Below are positions 5,136 through 9,632 of a DNA stretch of 9,632 nt, in pieces. A program made the position numbers and the translations under genes. The DNA comes from Bacillota bacterium (GTDB lineage Bacteria; Bacillota; Clostridia; Lachnospirales; Lachnospiraceae), in the NCBI GenBank assembly GCA_023428885.1, contig JAEYWQ010000232.1:1-9632 (forward strand), given 5' to 3'. Each line of letters opens with the position of its first letter. The stretch's first letter is position 1. Under the pieces are notes generated by a model, which was not told the origin of the DNA, made no database searches, and saw only the letters and a list, made by a program, of their open reading frames with translations.

Positions 5136-7744
5136 ATTTGTGTATAGCCCTTTGTTGAAAGGTAAGCTACTATGGCGTGGCACTGAAGATTACACTTTTG
5201 AAGAAAGGGTAGATGGTTCGTTTTTACATACCCAATGTTATTATCCTTAGCGGCAAGCTCTAATTCTAATGCTTGCTGAGCTAAGTGATTGATACCAATC
5301 GTAAGTAGTGATGATTTGATCGCATGAATCCATATCGTATATAGTGGATAATCCTCATCCTCAAAAGCATTGTTCAATTGCTCCAGTTGTTTTATTCCTT
5401 CGCTAGAGAACAAAGCTAGTGTATCAAAATAAGTATGCCATTGACCAGCACAATTGTTTAATCCTGCATTCCAGTCAATATTATATATTTCACTGAACTG
5501 TTGGAAGGCTTCAGTCTGATAGTTAATCAATTTTGGCTCTTCATATTTTAGTTTATCACTGGTTTGTATGGAAAGCCATCGGCTTAGAATACCGGCCAGT
5601 TTCTTTATATCGATTGGTTTACTAATGTAGTCATGGAAGCCTTCTTTAATCAGTAGTTTATCTACTCCATTGACTGCATTGGCGGTTAGGGCGATGATAG
5701 GAACTGTTTTGCAGTGTGGAAGATCCATTGCACGGATTGCATGTAATGTCTCAATACCATCCATCTCTGGCATCATATAATCTAAGAATATAATGTCATA
5801 AGAGCTTTGTTTTAACAAATCGAGAGCTTCCTTACTTGTCTCAACAGCTGTTACATCTAATTCGAATAGGTTAAGTAAACCTTTGGCTACCAATAGATTC
5901 AGAGGATTATCGTCTACCACAAGAGCAGTAAAATGATAAGGTGGGATATGAGTCGTAACCTCATTTTGCATATTTTTAGTAGTAGAAGGAATGCTTTCGT
6001 GGTCTATCTGGGATATTTCTTGAGGTAAGGTAATGGTAAAGGTACTTCCTTTTCCTAATTCACTTTGAACCTGGATGGAGCCTCCAAGCATTGATAACAT
6101 ACGATGACAGAGAGGAAGGCCAAGTCCGCTACCTTCGTTAGAGAGAGAGGTCTTATTTCCCACTTGTTCAAACATTTCAAAGATTCGTATCTGATCCTTT
6201 TCATCAATACCACAGCCAGTGTCTTTCACTTCAATATGTAATATTACCATGTTGCTTTGATCCGTATCTGGATAAGTACACTTCACATTCAGACTGATAG
6301 ATCCCTGATCTGTGAATTTTACTGCATTATTTAGTAGATTAATTAAAATTTGGCGAAAACGAAGCTCGTCTCCGATCAGATATTTCGGCAGATTCTTTTC
6401 TGTCTCAACCTTTAATATAATTGGTTTCAGGGTCAACTTTACACTTATGATTCCAATGACATCTTTGATCACTGAGGTTAATTTGTAGTCTTCTTTTACA
6501 AAACTCATCTTCCCTGATTCAATCTTTGAAAAATCCAATATTTCATTGATTAAACTTAATAAGGTACTACCTGCAGTCTTGATTAAGATGATATCACTTC
6601 GAGTCTGATCGGTCATACTCTGATTTAGAAGAATTTCAGTCACACCTAAGATTGTGTTTAATGGAGTACGGATCTCATGTGACATATTGGCAAGGAAAAT
6701 ACTCTTTGCTTGATTGGCATGTTCCGCCTGTTCACGAAGTTGGATTTGATTTTCCATGGATAGGACATTTTCAGTTGTATCGAAGATCCAGGCAGAATAT
6801 CCAACTATGGTTAGTCGATTATAGATCTTGGTTATCTGGGTACGATAATAGCGCCCATTTTGCTTAAATTCATGTGAGATCCTGTGCTGGAATAAATCAT
6901 TTAAGAAAGGGGAGACATCTTGTAACATCTCATTCTTTGGACAGTGATATAATTCAGGAAACAATTTCTCGGCGGAAGGGTTATGATCTAGAAGACAATA
7001 ATTCGCATCAACGACTACCAGTGCTTCCTCCATGGTTTCAATTACTCTTTCTCTTGCAGTGTGTATAATATCAAATAATTCGTGTCTATATATAGCTACC
7101 AAAACAAGAGCACCAGCAATTGAAAAGCTAGCAGAAGAAGGGTCATATATATCAAATAAACCAAAGCCATAAAGCAAACAAGTGCTACTTGGGAATAGGC
7201 AGGCAAGAACGAAATTTATCTCATGACGGCGTTTTGCCTTACTTAAAGAAAAGAAATGATGCATTAAGGTGGTTAATACCACAATATTCATAATCGTAAC
7301 TTCAATTTTGAATAATTTATAAAGAATACCTTTCCCTAAGATAACATGTGGGAAGATACCATCCATAATAAATTCCAGGGATGTATAGTAGAGGGTATGG
7401 TGTTCACAGGTAAATACTGCTATTAATATGATTAAGTTGAAGGTTAATAAGAAGGTAAATAGCTTTTTACTCTTCTTATAATTACAATAGTCTAATAAAA
7501 AATACAGGAATAGTATATTTACGAAACAGGAACCAATATACTGTGTTTTAATGGCTATCATGACAGCTTCTAAAGACTTACTTGTCATCTCTTGCAGATA
7601 ACCAAAGGATTGAATCATAATAGCGGCAATTAGTAGTAAAAAAATTGTCTGTCCATGAAAGGGTTTACGAAAGAGTAGAATTGCCAATATGATGAAACTG
7701 ATAACCAACACAAATATTTGTATCATTAATATGTATGGGTACAT
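5132..7744 (-). CDS. 7TM-PAS hybrid sensor histidine kinase with receiver and Hpt domains
   Basis: This 870-residue membrane kinase senses an unknown signal and carries its own multistep phosphorelay. Seven hydrophobic spans fill residues about 5-221 and match the 7TM input region of histidine kinases, ending in the typical HELFDIIHTARERVIE linker. A PAS-like domain follows (about 232-325). HisKA has H356 in MSHEIRTPL. The ATPase domain has the N box (LINLLNNAVKFT, near 467-478), G1 DTGCGID (508-514) and G2 GSGLGL (538-543). The receiver (about 605-725) has D611/D612, phospho-acceptor D655 in FLDYMMPEMDG, T687 and K709. A C-terminal Hpt domain (about 750-865) has H807 in IHAIKSS. All phosphotransfer residues are intact. 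AGGAGG (7749-7754) precedes the ATG by 4 nt. No output regulator lies in the window, so the final target is unknown. Its stop overlaps that of ung. Confidence 0.92.
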   Translation of the reverse strand: MYPYILMIQIFVLVISFIILAILLFRKPFHGQTIFLLLIAAIMIQSFGYLQEMTSKSLEAVMIAIKTQYIGSCFVNILFLYFLLDYCNYKKSKKLFTFLLTFNLIILIAVFTCEHHTLYYTSLEFIMDGIFPHVILGKGILYKLFKIEVTIMNIVVLTTLMHHFFSLSKAKRRHEINFVLACLFPSSTCLLYGFGLFDIYDPSSASFSIAGALVLVAIYRHELFDIIHTARERVIETMEEALVVVDANYCLLDHNPSAEKLFPELYHCPKNEMLQDVSPFLNDLFQHRISHEFKQNGRYYRTQITKIYNRLTIVGYSAWIFDTTENVLSMENQIQLREQAEHANQAKSIFLANMSHEIRTPLNTILGVTEILLNQSMTDQTRSDIILIKTAGSTLLSLINEILDFSKIESGKMSFVKEDYKLTSVIKDVIGIISVKLTLKPIILKVETEKNLPKYLIGDELRFRQILINLLNNAVKFTDQGSISLNVKCTYPDTDQSNMVILHIEVKDTGCGIDEKDQIRIFEMFEQVGNKTSLSNEGSGLGLPLCHRMLSMLGGSIQVQSELGKGSTFTITLPQEISQIDHESIPSTTKNMQNEVTTHIPPYHFTALVVDDNPLNLLVAKGLLNLFELDVTAVETSKEALDLLKQSSYDIIFLDYMMPEMDGIETLHAIRAMDLPHCKTVPIIALTANAVNGVDKLLIKEGFHDYISKPIDIKKLAGILSRWLSIQTSDKLKYEEPKLINYQTEAFQQFSEIYNIDWNAGLNNCAGQWHTYFDTLALFSSEGIKQLEQLNNAFEDEDYPLYTIWIHAIKSSLLTIGINHLAQQALELELAAKDNNIGYVKTNHLPFLQKCNLQCHAIVAYLSTKGYTQI

Positions 7745-7760
7745 AAAACCTCCTATGTAG

Positions 7761-7790
7761 ATTATAAAGTGACTGCTTTACAGACACTTT
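7761..7790 (-). promoter_or_regulatory. TATAAT box with operator-like dyad before the kinase gene
   Basis: On the - strand a perfect TATAAT (7761-7766) lies just upstream of the kinase ribosome binding site. Directly upstream is an inverted repeat with 10-nt arms, 7766-7775 (AAAGTGACTG) and 7781-7790 (CAGACACTTT), pairing at 9 of 10 positions around a 5-nt spacer. The dyad covers the whole spacer and -35 area, where the -35 match is very poor (AAGTGT). This suggests a regulator-dependent promoter. Against it, transcription would start at or next to the AGGAGG, leaving a leader of only about 10 nt. Confidence 0.3.
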
Positions 7791-7818
7791 CGCGCTCGAG
7801 CGGTTGTGTTAGCAACAT

Positions 7819-7859
7819 ATTAGCGGCTCTTACGTTGGGTTAGTTCAAGAGCCGCTAAT
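7819..7859 (-). terminator. 13-bp perfect hairpin between activase and kinase genes
   Basis: ATTAGCGGCTCTT (7819-7831) and AAGAGCCGCTAAT (7847-7859) pair perfectly over 13 bp around a 15-nt loop. The hairpin begins 16 bp after the stop of the activase-like gene, so it most likely forms at the 3' end of that transcript. Neither strand shows an immediate T-tract after the stem (a T run on the + strand starts about 20 nt later), so it is not a textbook intrinsic terminator. It may terminate weakly, protect the 3' end, or lower read-through into the kinase. Confidence 0.55.
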
Positions 7860-7875
7860 GATGATCATTCCATGA

Positions 7876-9632
7876 TTAGTTTTTTATTAAGTTTTTATTT
7901 GCAGTAGAAAGCATCAACTTGATTCGATTTAATTGATTTACTTCACTTGCACCTGGATCATAATCTACAGCAACAATGTTTGAATTCGGATATTGATGAC
8001 GTAATTCTTTGATAACACCTTTACCCACGATATGATTTGGTAAACAAGCAAATGGTTGCGCACAAACGATGTTTGGTACTCCTGAGTGAATCAATTCAAT
8101 CATTTCAGCTGTTAAAAACCATCCTTCCCCAGTTTGATTACCGATGGATACAATTGGGGCAGCCAAATCAGCTAATTCAGCAATTTCTTTTGGAGCAGTA
8201 AAATGTTTGCTGGCTTCCAATTCTTTTCTGGCTTCTTTTCTAGCCCATTCCAAGAACTTGATAATTAAGTTATTGATCGTTGCTTCACTTTTCTTCTTAC
8301 CTAGGAATTCTACCTTATAATTCGCATCAAAGGAGCAGTATAAGAAGAAGTCAACCATATCTGGCATAACAGCCTCTGCACCTTCTTGCTCTAATAAATC
8401 CACCAAATAGTTGTTAGCGGATGGAAGGAACTTAACTAAGATTTCACCAACAATACCAACTCTTGGTTTTACCAGGGTTTCATCGATCGGGAGTGCATCA
8501 AAGTCACGAATCATACCACGTAAGTTCCTCTTGAACTCTCCCCATTTACCGTTTTGTACGGATTTTTGACAGATAGCTCTCCAGTGATCATGCAAAGCAT
8601 TGGCAGATCCTTTCTCAAGCTCGTATGGACGCATGCGGTAAAGAATACGCATAAATACATCACCATAAACCAATGCCTGAACAGCACGTGCAATTAAGTT
8701 ATAGTTTATCTTAAAGCCTGGATTCTTCTCTAATCCAGAAGTACTGATGGAGACTACTGGAACGTGACCAAAGCCAGCTTTTTTAAGAGCTCTTCGGATA
8801 AAGCCTATATAGTTTGTGGCACGACAACCACCACCAGTTTGGGTAATAAAGACTGCAACCTTATCCAAATCATATTTACCGGATAAGAGGGCATCCATAA
8901 TCTGGCCTACAACGATGACAGATGGGTAGCAAGCATCGTTGTTTACATATTTTAAACCAACATCAACCGCTGCCTTATCATCCTTGCCTAGAATCTCAAC
9001 CTTGTAACCACAAGAATTTAATGCTGGCCCTAATAAATCAAAGTGGATTGGTGACATCTGCGGTGCTAAGATCGTATAATCCTTCTTCATTTCTTTGGAA
9101 AAGACAACTCGATGATGTGCACTGGATTCCATCTTTGTTTCAATATGTTTGCGTTCCCGATCCTTTACTGCGGATAAGAGTGAGCGGACACGGATTCTGG
9201 CAGCACCTAAGTTATTGACTTCATCGATTTTAAGTACGGTGTATATCTTACCGGCTGCTGATAAAATATCATTTACTCCATCAGTAGTTACAGCATCAAG
9301 ACCACAACCAAAGGAGTTTAACTGGATCAATTCCAAATTAGGCTGAGTTCTTACATAGGAAGCAGCAGCATATAAACGGGAATGATACATCCATTGATCA
9401 ACTACAATTAATGGACGTTCTACTTCACCCAAGTGAGAGACACTGTCTTCAGTAAGAACTGCAACTCCATAGGAGTTAATGAGTTCTGGGATACCATGGT
9501 TGATTTCTGGATCCACATGGTAAGGACGTCCAGCAAGAACGATACCTTTACGGCCAGTTTGTTTTAAATATTCCATGGTTTCTTCACCCTTATTACGTAT
9601 ATCTTGTCGGGCTTTTTCTAATTCCAACCAAG
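7876..9632 (-). CDS. 2-hydroxyacyl-CoA dehydratase activase-like protein, C-terminal part (5' end outside window)
   Basis: This is the C-terminal portion of a giant protein related to (R)-2-hydroxyglutaryl-CoA dehydratase activase and dehydratase components. Full-length relatives are roughly 1,400 residues, with BcrAD/BadFG-type ATPase domains upstream. About 585 residues are visible. The frame stays open past a TTG at 9627 through TGG to the window edge, so that TTG is an internal Leu codon. Recognisable stretches, numbered from that Leu, are LAGRPYHVDPEINHGIPELI (31-50), NSFGCGLDAVTTDG (C108), NNDACYPS (C233), TQTGGGCRATNYIG (C268) and VCAQPFACLPNHIVGKG (C522, C528). The cysteines resemble iron-sulfur cluster ligands of the dehydratase family, but binding here is inferred. 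The physiological substrate of these fused proteins is not known to me. A 13-bp hairpin follows its stop. The frame shows no disruption. Confidence 0.88.
   Translation of the reverse strand, partial: WLELEKARQDIRNKGEETMEYLKQTGRKGIVLAGRPYHVDPEINHGIPELINSYGVAVLTEDSVSHLGEVERPLIVVDQWMYHSRLYAAASYVRTQPNLELIQLNSFGCGLDAVTTDGVNDILSAAGKIYTVLKIDEVNNLGAARIRVRSLLSAVKDRERKHIETKMESSAHHRVVFSKEMKKDYTILAPQMSPIHFDLLGPALNSCGYKVEILGKDDKAAVDVGLKYVNNDACYPSVIVVGQIMDALLSGKYDLDKVAVFITQTGGGCRATNYIGFIRRALKKAGFGHVPVVSISTSGLEKNPGFKINYNLIARAVQALVYGDVFMRILYRMRPYELEKGSANALHDHWRAICQKSVQNGKWGEFKRNLRGMIRDFDALPIDETLVKPRVGIVGEILVKFLPSANNYLVDLLEQEGAEAVMPDMVDFFLYCSFDANYKVEFLGKKKSEATINNLIIKFLEWARKEARKELEASKHFTAPKEIAELADLAAPIVSIGNQTGEGWFLTAEMIELIHSGVPNIVCAQPFACLPNHIVGKGVIKELRHQYPNSNIVAVDYDPGASEVNQLNRIKLMLSTANKNLIKN

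Noticed and set aside
5149..5162. CCTTT/AAAGG stem as a bidirectional terminator between ung and the kinase
   Set aside because: Five base pairs with a 4-nt loop and no T-tract on either side, and it lies inside the kinase coding sequence.
8922..9346. Two + strand frames (98 and 65 residues) inside the activase-like gene
   Set aside because: Both are antisense to a well-supported coding region and show no ribosome binding site or recognisable domain.
9625..9627. TTG as the true start of the activase-like gene
   Set aside because: The frame continues upstream through TGG to the window edge, and the protein begins mid-domain compared with the family, so this is an internal Leu codon.

Overview
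The window is low-GC DNA that looks like the chromosome of a Gram-positive clostridial anaerobe, most likely Lachnospiraceae (Lachnoclostridium/Clostridium phytofermentans-like). The evidence is AT-rich DNA, strong GGAGG ribosome binding sites, a CheV-type chemotaxis protein, a 7TM hybrid histidine kinase, and the C-terminal part of a giant 2-hydroxyacyl-CoA dehydratase activase-like protein of the kind common in anaerobic Firmicutes. The taxon is inferred from protein character, not from a search. I see no rRNA, tRNA, CRISPR array, insertion sequence or phage gene.

Layout. Positions 1-173 are a regulatory leader with a good SigA-type promoter (18-46) and a weaker SigD-like motagenesis/chemotaxis promoter (87-112). 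Next come two co-oriented genes 25 bp apart: cheV (174-1079) and a 560-residue membrane-anchored zinc-ribbon protein of unknown function (1105-2787). A strong intrinsic terminator (2875-2915) closes this unit. A new promoter (2990-3018) then drives hisH, hisF and ung on the + strand, with gaps of only 8 and 12 bp. ung converges on a hybrid histidine kinase encoded on the - strand (5132-7744), and the two stop codons overlap. The 131 bp upstream of the kinase hold a TATAAT box, an operator-like dyad, a short GC-rich palindrome and a 13-bp perfect hairpin. The last gene, on the - strand, is the 3' part of the activase-like gene (7876-9632), which runs off the window edge.

How the genes work together. 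HisH and HisF form imidazole glycerol phosphate synthase of histidine biosynthesis. Ung is a complete uracil-DNA glycosylase that shares their transcript with no obvious functional link. CheV (CheW domain plus phosphorylatable receiver) probably modulates chemoreceptor-CheA coupling. Its operon partner has an N-terminal C4 zinc ribbon, a long acidic region with recurring leucine-aspartate motifs, a charged helical stretch, one membrane span and a probable extracytoplasmic tail. It is the least explained gene here and the best candidate for something undescribed, possibly a membrane scaffold tied to chemotaxis. The kinase (7TM-PAS-HisKA-HATPase-REC-Hpt) carries a whole phosphorelay except the output regulator, which is not in the window.

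Nothing here amounts to a clearly new multi-gene system. The cheV/zinc-ribbon pair and the palindrome-rich region before the kinase are the places most worth a second look.
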